Below, in pieces: positions 52,485 through 61,852 of a DNA stretch of 64,000 nucleotides. The translations under genes were made by a program, and so were the position numbers. The DNA is from Sphingobacterium yanglingense (lineage in GTDB: Bacteria; Bacteroidota; Bacteroidia; Sphingobacteriales; Sphingobacteriaceae), in NCBI RefSeq assembly GCF_004363245.1, contig NZ_SNYV01000018.1, positions 124,001 to 188,000 on the forward strand. Direction: 5' to 3'. Each line of letters starts with the position of its first letter. Position 1 is the stretch's first letter. The notes under the pieces are model-generated. The model saw nothing but the letters and a program-made list of their open reading frames with translations, did no database searches and had not been told where the DNA came from.

Positions 52485-52504
52485 ATATTAGTATGGTCTA
52501 ATAT
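52485..52504. promoter_or_regulatory. Putative DtxR/MntR operator between ZIP and regulator genes
   Basis: ATATTAG (52485-52491), a TATGGT spacer, CTAATAT (52498-52504): a perfect 7-bp inverted repeat with TTAG/CTAA half-sites like those of DtxR-family boxes. It lies just upstream of the regulator's TAGATTTG box and within reach of the ZIP promoter. Confidence 0.6.
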
Positions 52505-52508
52505 TTTG

Positions 52509-52516
52509 TAGATTTG
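52509..52516 (+). promoter_or_regulatory. TAnnTTTG box of the DtxR-family gene
   Basis: TAGATTTG ends 3 bp before the ATG at 52520, and the operator-like repeat occupies its -33 region. A near-leaderless mRNA is implied. Confidence 0.45.
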
Positions 52517-52519
52517 TGT

Positions 52520-53191
52520 ATGAACTCATCTGTAGAGGAAAATTACCTTAAGGCTCTATTTATGCTGTCTAGCACAAAAGGGGAGGCTACTGTCAACGAA
52601 GTTAGTCGTTTTTTAGATATAAAAATGCCTACTGTAAACAGTATGATGAAGCGACTTTCGGAAAAAGGTTTGGTGATTCATGAGAATTATAAACCACTTA
52701 AATTAACGGAGAAGGGGAGATTAGAGGCTGCCTTGGTTGTCAGAAAGCATCGGTTGACAGAAATGTACCTTGTAGAGAAGATGGGATTTGGATGGGAAGA
52801 GGTACACCATATTGCAGAGCAGATAGAGCATATCCATGCTCCAGAGTTTTTTAATAAGATGGATGAACTTTTAGGTTATCCAACCGTTGATCCACATGGT
52901 TCTCCGATACCGAGCGAAGAAGGAAAGATCGTTCTAAATCCATACCTCAAATTGAGTGAATGTATAGTTGGTGAACAAGTTGAGTTAATGGCGGTTGGTC
53001 AGTCTTCGGCATCGCTATTGAAATACCTAAATACACGTGAACTTGCCCTTGGTGTGGTTATCCATATAGAGGAAATTGAACCTTTTGATCGTAGTATGCA
53101 TGTGAGTTATTCGGGACGCACCTCGGTTGTACTGACCTCCTTGGTCTGTGACAGCCTTTTGGTTCGTAGATTGAATGAAGAAACCAAGTAA
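52520..53191 (+). CDS. DtxR/MntR-family metal-dependent transcriptional regulator
   Basis: 223 residues from the ATG at 52520. N-terminal winged helix (ENYLKALFMLSSTKGEATVNEVSRFLDIKMPTVNSMMKRLSEKGLVIHENYKPLKLTEKG), then the metal-binding/dimerisation domain (EMYLVEKMGFGWEEVHHIAEQIEHIHAPEFFNKMDELLGYPTVDPHGSPIP) containing the His/Glu ligands, and a C-terminal FeoA/SH3-like domain (LMAVGQSSASLLKYLNTRELALGVVIHIEEIEPFD). It should repress metal uptake genes when Mn or Fe is sufficient. Divergent from the ZIP transporter and followed by a strong terminator. Confidence 0.94.
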   Translation: MNSSVEENYLKALFMLSSTKGEATVNEVSRFLDIKMPTVNSMMKRLSEKGLVIHENYKPLKLTEKGRLEAALVVRKHRLTEMYLVEKMGFGWEEVHHIAEQIEHIHAPEFFNKMDELLGYPTVDPHGSPIPSEEGKIVLNPYLKLSECIVGEQVELMAVGQSSASLLKYLNTRELALGVVIHIEEIEPFDRSMHVSYSGRTSVVLTSLVCDSLLVRRLNEETK

Positions 53192-53216
53192 TTATCTTGA
53201 CAAATAGCCTTTTTCA

Positions 53217-53251
53217 CTAGCTCTCTTCCGTAGTGTAAGAGAGCTAGTGCT
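53217..53251 (+). terminator. Terminator after the DtxR-family gene
   Basis: CACTAGCTCTCTT (53217-53229) pairs perfectly with AAGAGAGCTAGTG (53239-53251), 13 bp, followed by CTACTTTTT. Confidence 0.88.
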
Positions 53252-53377
53252 ACTTTTTAACACTAAAATAACAATCGCCCTTAGCTTTATCCATTTATAT
53301 TGGATATGTTTGCCGGATTTAGCCGATTAATACGTGTTGTATTAAGAGGTTTTTTAGAAAGTGAACGAAATAGCGTC

Positions 53378-54502
53378 ATGATAGCAGATATTGAAGATAA
53401 AGAGGTAGGCGATCTCTATAAAACAGGTATTATTCAACAGACCGCATATTGGTCTACGGTTAAAAAACTTCAAGGCTTGCAATCGAAGGCTTTTAATTTT
53501 AAAACCAAGGTGTCAGATTTATACACCGATACGGATGATATGAGTTATTTTGTAGGGGACCTTTTGGTTATCCTACAGGCAGTGGATGAAGATCATTGTA
53601 TAGCCTATGTACCCTATGGGCCCGAAGTAGAACCATCAGAAGAAAATCAAGGATATTTCTTAGAGCAATTGTCCGAGAGTCTGCGTTCGCAACTACCGGT
53701 AAACTGTATTATGATTCGATATGATCTGTCTTGGGAGTCTCATTGGGCAAAAGATGACGATTGTTATGATCTGCATGGCAATTGGTTGGGTGTGCCTGAG
53801 CGTAGGATTCAAGAAATGCGACTCAATTTTAATACGGAGCATTGGAATCTGCACAAGTCAAATACCGATATTTTGCCCTCGAATACGATTTTTATGGACC
53901 TGAAGCGAGATGATGATATGTTGTTGGGTAGGATGAAAGCGAAAACCCGCTACAACATAAATCTTGCATCGCGCAAAGGTGTGCGTATACGTTCGTTGGG
54001 GCTAGAAAGCTTGGAAATATGGTATGACTTGTATAGACAGACAGCTGAGCGTAACAATTTTTTTCTACACGACATCAATAATTTTAGGATTATTCTTTCG
54101 GCTCGGGCTAATGATACACTTTCGCCAGCAGAGGTGTATCTGTTAGTGGCGGAAGTGGAGGATAAACCATTAGCTGCAATGTTTTTAGTCGTTTCTGCCA
54201 ATAGAGGAACTTATCTCTATGGAGCATCAGCTACTGAGAACCGGAATTATATGGCTACATATGCGTTACAGTGGAGAGCGATGCAGATCGCACGAGAGAA
54301 AGGTTGTACAGAGTATGATTTTTTTGGAGTAGCACCTCAGGCAGACCCTTCGCATCCTATGTATGGGCTTTATCGATTCAAGTCAGGTTTTGGTGGCGAT
54401 ATTTATCATCGCTTGGGATGCTGGGATTATCCTCTAGATAAGCAGAAGTATCAATATTATATTTCTATGGAATTTAAGAATCAAAGCTATCACTTGAGTT
54501 GA
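53378..54502 (+). CDS. FemABX-family peptidoglycan bridge-type aminoacyltransferase
   Basis: 374 residues from the ATG at 53378. An ATG at 53306 would add 24 residues, but it overlaps a TATGTTTG box (53305-53312), and the shorter form starts as FemX proteins usually do (MIADIEDKEVGDLYKTGIIQQTAYWSTVKKL). The two GNAT-like halves show FMDLKRDDDMLLGRMKAKTRYNINLASRKGVRIR and ATYALQWRAMQIAREKGCTEYDFFGVAPQADPSHPMYGLYRFKSGFGGD. Family members add amino acids to lipid II or related precursors, using aminoacyl-tRNA. The exact substrate here is unknown, and cell-wall cross-bridges are unusual in this phylum. Confidence 0.85.
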   Translation: MIADIEDKEVGDLYKTGIIQQTAYWSTVKKLQGLQSKAFNFKTKVSDLYTDTDDMSYFVGDLLVILQAVDEDHCIAYVPYGPEVEPSEENQGYFLEQLSESLRSQLPVNCIMIRYDLSWESHWAKDDDCYDLHGNWLGVPERRIQEMRLNFNTEHWNLHKSNTDILPSNTIFMDLKRDDDMLLGRMKAKTRYNINLASRKGVRIRSLGLESLEIWYDLYRQTAERNNFFLHDINNFRIILSARANDTLSPAEVYLLVAEVEDKPLAAMFLVVSANRGTYLYGASATENRNYMATYALQWRAMQIAREKGCTEYDFFGVAPQADPSHPMYGLYRFKSGFGGDIYHRLGCWDYPLDKQKYQYYISMEFKNQSYHLS

Positions 54503-54572
54503 TATTCGAAGAGGGCATCATTGGTGCCTTAGAATATAGCGTCGCATCAATAATACATGCAGTTTCAGAAAA

Positions 54573-54601
54573 AATGCCTGCGGTAAGTTACTGCAGGCAT
54601 T
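54573..54601. terminator. Bidirectional terminator between convergent genes
   Basis: AATGCCTGC (54573-54581) pairs with GCAGGCATT (54593-54601), with GTAA/TTAC continuing inside. It lies between the FemABX gene (+) and the acyl-CoA dehydrogenase-like gene (-). Confidence 0.72.
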
Positions 54602-54629
54602 CTTGATTTAAAGTAGTGTGATTTTGTGC

Positions 54630-56153
54630 TTATTGGTGTATGAAGTTGGACCAGTCACTGCCCTCTTCATAATTCATCATTGCATCCGCTTGTACTCCAG
54701 CAGACCACTGTCCTGCTAACATGCTTAGATCCATTTGCATATGTTGACGCGTTATTTCTGTCATTTCATTGTTGAAACCAAGATGGTTAGACTGTATTAC
54801 GAACTGAAAACAAACTACACGTGCAATCATTCTTCCTAACGTAACCATCTGCCGCTGCTTAGGTTGGTCTGGTAGATTAAAGTTTAGTGTTGCGCCAAAT
54901 ACTTCTGCAGCATGTTTGGTGAGCTCATAGCTCTTTAGGTATTCCAAGAGATTATTAACTTTTGTTTTGCGCATCACACGAGCGATTGAATCTGCTACTT
55001 GTGAATATAGCATTTCATTAGATCCCTCGAAAATCTGGAAAGGTCTACTATCGACTACACTGCGGCCTGCAATATGGTCTAAGCGGTATCCATTGGCACC
55101 AGCCAATTGTAACGCAATCTGAGCAGATTCCTGCATTAAATCAGTTACTAATGCCTTGACACTATTTGCATCGACTGCATTTCCAAATAAATCGGCTGAT
55201 ATAGAACTCATGCCGCTACTGTATGAACACATAGCCGAGCATATCGTGAATGCAGCCTGGATACGAGATAGTTGAAATTTGACAGCATCTATTTCACTCA
55301 GTGGTTGCCCTGAAACACGTCTGTTGTTGCAGTGAAGCAACGATTCATCTAATAGTCGTTTTATAAAGCCCATTCCCATTCCCGGGAATTGTAATCTGCT
55401 ACGGTGTAAAGTGTCCAGCATCAATTTGATACCCGTACTTTCTGCAATTAATTTCTGCGCAGCTGGTACTTTGATGTCAATATCATTCAACCCATAAGGT
55501 ATGGCATATAAGCCCAAGTTGTTGAATTTCTTTTGGACGATAATCTTTTGTTCTTCAATCGAGTTGTCTGTTACGAAGAAATCGATATCTCTCGCTAGTT
55601 CCCCATTTGCTACTGTTTTTCGTGCGGTAACTAACCAAAAGTCTGCTGCGCCTGTCAATCCTTGCCAATGCTTTTGGCCTTTAATGCTATACGTATCACC
55701 TTGGAGTTCATGAGCTGTACGCATATTGAGTGCATCACTACCATATCCAGGCTCAGTAATCATCAATCCGCCCATTGCTTTGTCTTTCAAAAAACGGTTG
55801 AAGACGCTTGGGTGTAAAGAAGTATCCGCATATTTGGCAAAAGGCTCTAAAAATAAAGCGATGTTGATACCAAACATCAATGAGAGTGATAGGGATTCGT
55901 AAGAAGCAGCAGCTAGTACGCCCAAGCATTCTTTGACATGCACACCTCTGCCACCATGTTCTTCGGGGATAGCTACCGACAAAGGATTCATCGCCATAAT
56001 CTCACTCAAGAATGTAGGAGGTAGGCCTCTAGACAAACTTATTGAGTTGTAATCGTATTCAGTATTGAACAGGCTAGCTAACCGCTCCTTGAAGGATGCT
56101 ATATACACATTGAAATCTTGATGTACACCGGTTTGCTCTAAAAGATTAAGCAT
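54630..56153 (-). CDS. Acyl-CoA dehydrogenase-like flavoprotein, long form
   Basis: 507 residues, about 120 longer than classical acyl-CoA dehydrogenases. Core motifs: VAIPEEHGGRGVHVKECLGVLAAASYESLSLS, ITEPGYGSDALNMRTAHELQGDTYSIKGQKHWQGLTGAADFWLV, and AGANGYRLDHIAGRSVVDSRPFQIFEGSNEMLYSQVADSI. The C-terminal extra part is helical (KSYELTKHAAEVFGATLNF...). The substrate is unknown; longer ACADs often act on branched or acyl-protein substrates. An AraC regulator is encoded 208 bp upstream on the same strand and is a candidate controller. Confidence 0.85.
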   Translation of the reverse strand: MLNLLEQTGVHQDFNVYIASFKERLASLFNTEYDYNSISLSRGLPPTFLSEIMAMNPLSVAIPEEHGGRGVHVKECLGVLAAASYESLSLSLMFGINIALFLEPFAKYADTSLHPSVFNRFLKDKAMGGLMITEPGYGSDALNMRTAHELQGDTYSIKGQKHWQGLTGAADFWLVTARKTVANGELARDIDFFVTDNSIEEQKIIVQKKFNNLGLYAIPYGLNDIDIKVPAAQKLIAESTGIKLMLDTLHRSRLQFPGMGMGFIKRLLDESLLHCNNRRVSGQPLSEIDAVKFQLSRIQAAFTICSAMCSYSSGMSSISADLFGNAVDANSVKALVTDLMQESAQIALQLAGANGYRLDHIAGRSVVDSRPFQIFEGSNEMLYSQVADSIARVMRKTKVNNLLEYLKSYELTKHAAEVFGATLNFNLPDQPKQRQMVTLGRMIARVVCFQFVIQSNHLGFNNEMTEITRQHMQMDLSMLAGQWSAGVQADAMMNYEEGSDWSNFIHQ

Positions 56154-56361
56154 AACAAACGTTTTTTAATTGAAAATATGAAGGGGTAAACAGAAATGTG
56201 AGTCTAGCACAAAATCAAACACTGTTTTTTGCGTGATTTTAACGCGTGGACACATAAACTACTTGTGTGATGTCCCTTTGATACAAAAGTAGGTATTTTA
56301 TGATGATGCATGTATCTAATCCTGTATTAATACTAGGACAAATCGTGCATCTTTGGGTTTT

Positions 56362-57234
56362 CTACTTTGCGCTATTACGGTATTCTGTAGGGGATAGGCC
56401 TACCAGTTTTTTAAACACGCGTGAGAAATAGGAAGGATCGGAGAAATCGAGTTCGTAGCAGATATCCGAAATGCTTTTATTGGATTCAAAGAGAAGGAGC
56501 TGACTGTGCATGATACATATTTCAAGGATTACTTCTTTTGACGACTGACTGAACACGGAAAATACACATCGATTCAGGTAATTGGTGGATACGGCTAGCT
56601 TATCTGCATAGAAACCGATATGCTTGTGCTTTTTAAAGTTTTTGTGAACTAAGTGCTTGAACATCATCGCGATTTCCTGTCTTCTGCTCAGTAATTTGTC
56701 TGAAGAAGATAGCTTGATAACTTTTAAAAGTATGGATTTTAATAGGCTGTCATTTAGCTCTTTGTAAGAGTCTTCAGCATAAAGCTCTTTGTAAAGTAGC
56801 TTGCATAGCTGATGGATGCCGATACTGTCTTCTCGCGGAAGGTTGATAAGTGGGGAAATACTGAAAATATTTAGGATTTCCTGTGCTCTGAATATAGAGG
56901 TCATAGCGGCTTCGTTGATTAAAATGCAATGTCCTCTGACGGATTTGTCTGCGGTTTTTACTGCAGAAATATTCCCATAACTGCTGATAAGAATAGCTGG
57001 AGCCTGTACGCTATATTCTTTAGGGCCAATTTGATAGATGAAATAGCCTTCAGTAAGATGAATGACCAAGTTGTAGGCTAAAAAGATGGGAGGAGTAGGG
57101 AATTTTATGAAAGGGGCAATTTCGCTAAGTTGGAATACCTTAACCGGGAATTGTTTGTATTTTAAGTGCTCTTGGCTGCCGACCATGAATCGCTCTACAA
57201 ATTCATCAGCATTTACCTTTTTTTCCATTGTCAT
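56362..57234 (-). CDS. AraC-family transcriptional regulator
   Basis: 290 residues. N-terminal cupin-like sensing domain (residues about 20-160; IYQIGPKEYSVQAPAILISSYGNISAVK) and a C-terminal AraC DNA-binding domain with two helix-turn-helix units (YADKLAVSTNYLNRCVFSVFSQSSKEVILEICIMHSQLLLFESNKSISDICYELDFSDPSYFSRVFKKLVGLSPTEYR). It lies upstream of the ACAD-like gene on the same strand, 208 bp away. Inducer unknown. Confidence 0.92.
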   Translation of the reverse strand: MTMEKKVNADEFVERFMVGSQEHLKYKQFPVKVFQLSEIAPFIKFPTPPIFLAYNLVIHLTEGYFIYQIGPKEYSVQAPAILISSYGNISAVKTADKSVRGHCILINEAAMTSIFRAQEILNIFSISPLINLPREDSIGIHQLCKLLYKELYAEDSYKELNDSLLKSILLKVIKLSSSDKLLSRRQEIAMMFKHLVHKNFKKHKHIGFYADKLAVSTNYLNRCVFSVFSQSSKEVILEICIMHSQLLLFESNKSISDICYELDFSDPSYFSRVFKKLVGLSPTEYRNSAK

Positions 57235-57404
57235 ATCGCTCCTGTATAATCTGTCAGCTCAGTAGCTAAAGCTAAAAAATCTTTCTGATATATAAGGTAT
57301 ATGATGTAGCACTAAATGGGCTAGAGGTTTTCTTTGGTTTTTATTGGGAACGTGGTTGTCAAAAAAAAGAGGTTAATTTGCATCTCTAAAGATGGTATTG
57401 ATTG

Positions 57405-59306
57405 ATGGATTATTTTAAGAATTTAGCCGGTTTGTTGGAGCTGGAGTTGGCGCACGATAGGGCGCAACATGAGTTGCTCTTGTCGTCGCGTACGCTATCA
57501 GAGCGCAAAGAGTTGGGGGTGACATGGTATCCCATACAGATCTCCGATAGTGAGCTTGGTAGGGGGGATTACCTGACAGTTACATTCCATAAGACTAATG
57601 ATCTTGAAAATGGTCATCGATTTCGTTTTGGCATGCCCATCAGCTTATTTTCAAATTATTCCCCTCAAGAAGACAAAATCCAAGGTACTATAGCTTTTGT
57701 AAATCAAAACCTGATGAAAGTATCTTTTCGAACAGAAGAGCTTCCGGAATGGAGCCGAAAGGGGAAATTAGGATTGGATCTTTTGTTTGATGAAAACTCG
57801 TATCGTGAAATGAAAGCAGCTCTATTGGAGGCAGAGCGTGGGATAGAAGATCCGCAGAAAGGTAAGCTAACCCGAAAGCTATTGGGATTAGAGCCCTTGA
57901 CTGTTGGTCATGGTCAAGATGATTTTGATGATGTTACACTTAATCAAAGTCAAAATCAGGCTGTTCGACATATTTTGGGCGAAGGTGATTTGGCTATTTT
58001 GCATGGTCCTCCGGGTACTGGTAAAACGACGACTTTGATTAAGGCGATATCTGTAGCTATAGAGCGCTCGGGCGAGCAGGTACTGATTGTTGCACCAAGT
58101 AACACGGCTGTGGATGTTTTGGCCGAACGACTTGATCGCTTAGGATTGAATGTCTTACGTATAGGGAACCCGGTAAAGGTATCAGCGCATTTGCTGGCAT
58201 TGACGCTGGATGAGAAGGCGAGTAAGCATGCTGGTTATAAAGAGGTAAAGGGATTGGAGAAACAAGCCCGTGCCTACACGGATATGGCACGCAAGTACAA
58301 GCGTAATTTTGGACGTTCGGAATATGAACAGCGTAAGGCATTATTGAATGAGGCCCGGAAAATAAGAAAGGATATCGATCGTATCCAAGATTACGTAATA
58401 GAAGATCTATTGGATAAAGCACAAGTTATCGCGGCTACGTTGGTCGGTGCCAATCACCCTCATATTCGTGATAGACGCTTTCATACTGTGGTTATAGATG
58501 AAGCAGCTCAGGGGCTCGAGCCTGCTTGTTGGATTCCTATTTTAAAAGCCGACCGTCTGCTATTGGCCGGTGACCATTGTCAATTGCCCCCAACAATAAA
58601 ATCGGAAGAAAAGGAGAGTAGACAACTCTTTAATACATTGTTTGAAAAGCTGGTGAAGAAATATCCGGACTCGGTCTCTTTTTTGGATACCCAATACAGG
58701 ATGAATAGTCAGATAATGAGCTATCCTTCAATGACGATGTATGATGGGATGCTCAAAGCTGCACCGTCGGCCGCGGAGTGGCGTTTGACAGGCGATTGTC
58801 AACCTCTTGTTTTCATTGATACGGCAGGTGCTGGCTTTGAAGAAAAGGAAGATGAAGGAGCATTGTCAAATAAAGAGGAAGCGGATTTTCTGATAAATCA
58901 CCTGACTACACTAATAACTCAGTTGGAGGGGGAATATAACGAAGGACTATTGCCTACGATTGGAATCATTACTCCTTATCGGGGACAGGCGAATCGGTTG
59001 AAGACATTATTGTCCGATATGGTAGGTCTATCCGATATTGATCTTCAGGTGAGTACCGTAGATGGTTTTCAGGGACAGGAAAAAGATATTATCTATATTA
59101 GTTTAGTGCGTAGTAATACAGACGGAAACATTGGTTTTTTATCGGATGTACGACGTATAAACGTAGCTTTGACACGAGCTAAGAAAAAACTCATCGTGAT
59201 AGGTGATAGCAGCACTATCGGGCAACACGCATTTTATAAGGGATTTTTAGATTATGTGGAATCTGTGAATGGGTATCATAGTGTATGGGAGTGGGATATC
59301 ATATAA
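57405..59306 (+). CDS. SF1B helicase of the Upf1/IGHMBP2-like family (AAA_12)
   Basis: 633 residues from the ATG at 57405. Superfamily 1 helicase motifs in order: Walker A HGPPGTGKTTTL (I), VAPSNTAVDVLAERL (Ia), VVIDEAAQGLEPACW (II, DEAA), LLAGDHCQLPPTIKS (III), LDTQYRMNSQIMSYPSM (IV/V region), STVDGFQGQEKDIIYISLVRSN (V) and NVALTRAKKKLIVIGD (VI). The N-terminal beta-barrel region precedes it as in IGHMBP2. Bacterial members are thought to act on RNA or DNA ends, but their role is not established. Monocistronic, convergent with the histidine kinase gene. Confidence 0.92.
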   Translation: MDYFKNLAGLLELELAHDRAQHELLLSSRTLSERKELGVTWYPIQISDSELGRGDYLTVTFHKTNDLENGHRFRFGMPISLFSNYSPQEDKIQGTIAFVNQNLMKVSFRTEELPEWSRKGKLGLDLLFDENSYREMKAALLEAERGIEDPQKGKLTRKLLGLEPLTVGHGQDDFDDVTLNQSQNQAVRHILGEGDLAILHGPPGTGKTTTLIKAISVAIERSGEQVLIVAPSNTAVDVLAERLDRLGLNVLRIGNPVKVSAHLLALTLDEKASKHAGYKEVKGLEKQARAYTDMARKYKRNFGRSEYEQRKALLNEARKIRKDIDRIQDYVIEDLLDKAQVIAATLVGANHPHIRDRRFHTVVIDEAAQGLEPACWIPILKADRLLLAGDHCQLPPTIKSEEKESRQLFNTLFEKLVKKYPDSVSFLDTQYRMNSQIMSYPSMTMYDGMLKAAPSAAEWRLTGDCQPLVFIDTAGAGFEEKEDEGALSNKEEADFLINHLTTLITQLEGEYNEGLLPTIGIITPYRGQANRLKTLLSDMVGLSDIDLQVSTVDGFQGQEKDIIYISLVRSNTDGNIGFLSDVRRINVALTRAKKKLIVIGDSSTIGQHAFYKGFLDYVESVNGYHSVWEWDII

Positions 59307-59334
59307 TAGCAGACTATTTGGATTGTGGAGTCAC

Positions 59335-60696
59335 CTAGATGATTTTCTCTACCGCTCCTTTTGGTAGAGGGATATCTTTTGTTATAGAAGTTTCTAGTAC
59401 TCCTTGGTTCGAATTTAGCTCTCCTTTAAGGTGGGTCGGTAACCCCACTGTGAATACAGAACCTTTGTTAGGTGTGCTCTGTATATGTACAATGCCTTGA
59501 TTTCTTTCGATCAAGTCTTTACATAGAATCAAACCTACACCTGCACCAGGCTCATCTCCTGTGCCAAGAGATTTGCGCTGAATCTCATTAAACAGGAGTG
59601 CTGACTTAGAAGGGTTAATTCCAATACCTTGATCTTTGATATGTATGAAGGTAAATTCTTTTTCTGTTGAGGTAAAAATGTGTATTTCACCTGTAACATA
59701 GCTGAATTTGATTGCGTTACTTATAAAATTACGTAAAATAATGGTCAAGTGATCTTTGTTCACAAGCACCTGCTCTTCTTCAGGAATGCTGATTTTGAGG
59801 TTTAGTTGTTTTACGAGAATCTGTTCTTCAAATGTAATTAAAATATCATTTACAATAGGTTTGATCATTAGCGGAGTGGGCGCATTTGCAATCCCCCGCA
59901 GACTGCTGCTGCCCCATTGGAGGAGGTCATCGAGTACTTGGTTCTGTTGTACTATCCGTAACCTCAATTGACGCATGAAGTCGGGGGATATGCTGTCATT
60001 GAGCACTTGTTGTTCTAGTGCCACAGCCATTGTTTCTAAGGTTGCAAAAGGGCTCTTGATGTCATGTGCTATAATCGAAAAAATCTTTTCTTTGTCCTTG
60101 TTGATAGCGTGCAGACTACGGCGTTGATCCTCTATTTTCTTCATATTGCTGTAGATAATCTGCAAGAAGAAATTAACAGAAACAACAATAAAGATAATTG
60201 AACAGATTATATTGTATAACACCCGAGCTACAGGGACAGGTTGTTCGAAGGTATTTATATTTGGAGAGGTGTAAATAAATACCATGGCTATTGTGACTGC
60301 TAAAGCAAAAAGCAGGTGTATACGGCGGTCGTCATAGAGCAAAGTGGAAGAGATTAGGATACAGAGTAGAAAATACTCAGCTCCATTCTGGTAGAGTATG
60401 GCTCCCGCAAAAAAGAAAATAAAGTTACTCGACAATAACGTCAATTTAGCATAGTGATGTTTGCGACGATATTGAAGAAGAAGAACGACAAGGTCGCATA
60501 AGCCATTTGAGAAATTAATCAGGGCAAGAAGTGGACGTTGTTCGAAAAGGTTGGTGATGGAAAAGTAAACTGTAGGGAGAATACATAATAACGCAATCAT
60601 ATTGACCATGTGCGCTCGCTTAAAATCCATGTAAGACATAGACGCATCGGTACCGATATGTGTTAGGGTTTCCCAATAATTTCGAATACGTTTCAT
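59335..60696 (-). CDS. Membrane sensor histidine kinase
   Basis: 453 residues from the ATG at 60696 (a TTG five codons upstream is less likely). Six hydrophobic segments in the N-terminal half, a HisKA domain with His211 (KIFSIIAHDIKSPFATLETMAVALEQQ) and an HATPase_c domain (LTIILRNFISNAIKFSYVTGEIHIF; IKDQGIGINPSKSALLF; GAGVGLILCKDLIERNQG). No response regulator gene is adjacent, so it is an orphan kinase. The sensed signal is unknown. Confidence 0.92.
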   Translation of the reverse strand: MKRIRNYWETLTHIGTDASMSYMDFKRAHMVNMIALLCILPTVYFSITNLFEQRPLLALINFSNGLCDLVVLLLQYRRKHHYAKLTLLSSNFIFFFAGAILYQNGAEYFLLCILISSTLLYDDRRIHLLFALAVTIAMVFIYTSPNINTFEQPVPVARVLYNIICSIIFIVVSVNFFLQIIYSNMKKIEDQRRSLHAINKDKEKIFSIIAHDIKSPFATLETMAVALEQQVLNDSISPDFMRQLRLRIVQQNQVLDDLLQWGSSSLRGIANAPTPLMIKPIVNDILITFEEQILVKQLNLKISIPEEEQVLVNKDHLTIILRNFISNAIKFSYVTGEIHIFTSTEKEFTFIHIKDQGIGINPSKSALLFNEIQRKSLGTGDEPGAGVGLILCKDLIERNQGIVHIQSTPNKGSVFTVGLPTHLKGELNSNQGVLETSITKDIPLPKGAVEKII

Positions 60697-60916
60697 AGGT
60701 CTGCTCTTCAACTCGCTCTGGTAAATATAAAAAAGTAATTACATTTTTTGTTTTTTCTATTTAGGAGCTTTTGTAGTTGATATCTGTTTAGTTAAAATTT
60801 GGCAAAGACATAAAGTGTGTTGTTAATTTTTCTAATTTAGAGTATCTGCTTTACCAAAGATAAGCAGTGGACAGGACATTAGTAAGGAAAAAATAATTTA
60901 AAAGACGGTATCTGAT

Positions 60917-61279
60917 ATGAACACTTCTGAAGCTCACAACGAACGTATCGCAAAGATGATATTTGCATCGGTTTATCCCCATTATGTAGCAAAAGTAGAG
61001 AAGAAAGGGCGGACTGAGTCCGATTTGCATCAGGTCATCACTTGGTTGACCGGATTTAACGAAGATGACCTACAGCAATTAATAGCCGACAGAGTTACTT
61101 TTGAGGAGTTTTTTAAGAGAGCGACCATTAATCCGAATGCGGGGCTGATTACAGGTGTTATTTGCGGATATCGGGTAGAAGAGATCGAGAATCCGTTGAC
61201 ACAGAAAGCCAGATACCTGGATAAATTGGTTGATGAGCTGGCCAAGGGTAAGAAGATGGAAAAGATTTTGCGGAGTTAA
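60917..61279 (+). CDS. DUF2200-domain protein
   Basis: 120 residues, normal for DUF2200: EAHNERIAKMIFASVYPHYVAKVEKKGRTESDLHQVITWLTGFNEDDLQQLIADRVTFEEFFKRATINPNAGLITGVICGYRVEEIENPLTQKARYLDKLVDELAKGKKMEKIL. The family is widespread and its function is unknown. It precedes the HEAT-repeat protein by 27 bp, so they probably form one operon. Confidence 0.9.
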   Translation: MNTSEAHNERIAKMIFASVYPHYVAKVEKKGRTESDLHQVITWLTGFNEDDLQQLIADRVTFEEFFKRATINPNAGLITGVICGYRVEEIENPLTQKARYLDKLVDELAKGKKMEKILRS

Positions 61280-61306
61280 ATTTTTCGATACTTTGTAATT
61301 GTTTAG

Positions 61307-61825
61307 ATGACTATAGAAGAAGTTTTTCGGGACAAGTCCATTAAAGCCAAAGGCAAGGTAGCTATGATTGCCGAATGGCTCTTGCAGCGTGAATTGCCCC
61401 TAGATGAATTAATGGGATTCGCCGAGCGGCAAAAGGCTATAGATAAAGCAACCTGCATCGAAGCCATAGAATATGCTACAAAAAAGGATCCCAGCATATC
61501 GGATGATTATCTTATGGCATATGTTATAAAGACGCTAGCTGACGATGAGCCTAGAGTCAAGTGGGAGAGTGCTAAAGTAATTGGGAACATTGTCCAATAC
61601 TACCCAGAGCAGATAGGTGCGGCTATCGATGCCCTACTTCTAAATATACCTGGAGGTGGTACTGTTGTACGCTGGGCTGGTGCTTATGCCCTGGCCGAGA
61701 TCCTCAAGCTGGCGACCGATCATAATAAACTGTTGGTCCCCAAGGTCAAGGAGCTTTGTGAACGGGAAGAAGATAATGGGGTTAGGAACAAGTATCTAGC
61801 AGCTTTCAAAAAACTGAAAATTTAA
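61307..61825 (+). CDS. HEAT-repeat protein
   Basis: 172 residues, all helical. Repeat-like helices include DDYLMAYVIKTLADDEPRVKWESAKVIGNIVQYYPEQ and VVRWAGAYALAEILKLATDHNKLLVPKVKELCEREEDNGVRNKYLAAFKKL. HEAT proteins are protein- or nucleic-acid-binding scaffolds; the specific role here is unknown. It lies 27 bp after the DUF2200 gene. Confidence 0.82.
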   Translation: MTIEEVFRDKSIKAKGKVAMIAEWLLQRELPLDELMGFAERQKAIDKATCIEAIEYATKKDPSISDDYLMAYVIKTLADDEPRVKWESAKVIGNIVQYYPEQIGAAIDALLLNIPGGGTVVRWAGAYALAEILKLATDHNKLLVPKVKELCEREEDNGVRNKYLAAFKKLKI

Positions 61826-61852
61826 CCTTTGTTCACCGTACATAAAGTTACC

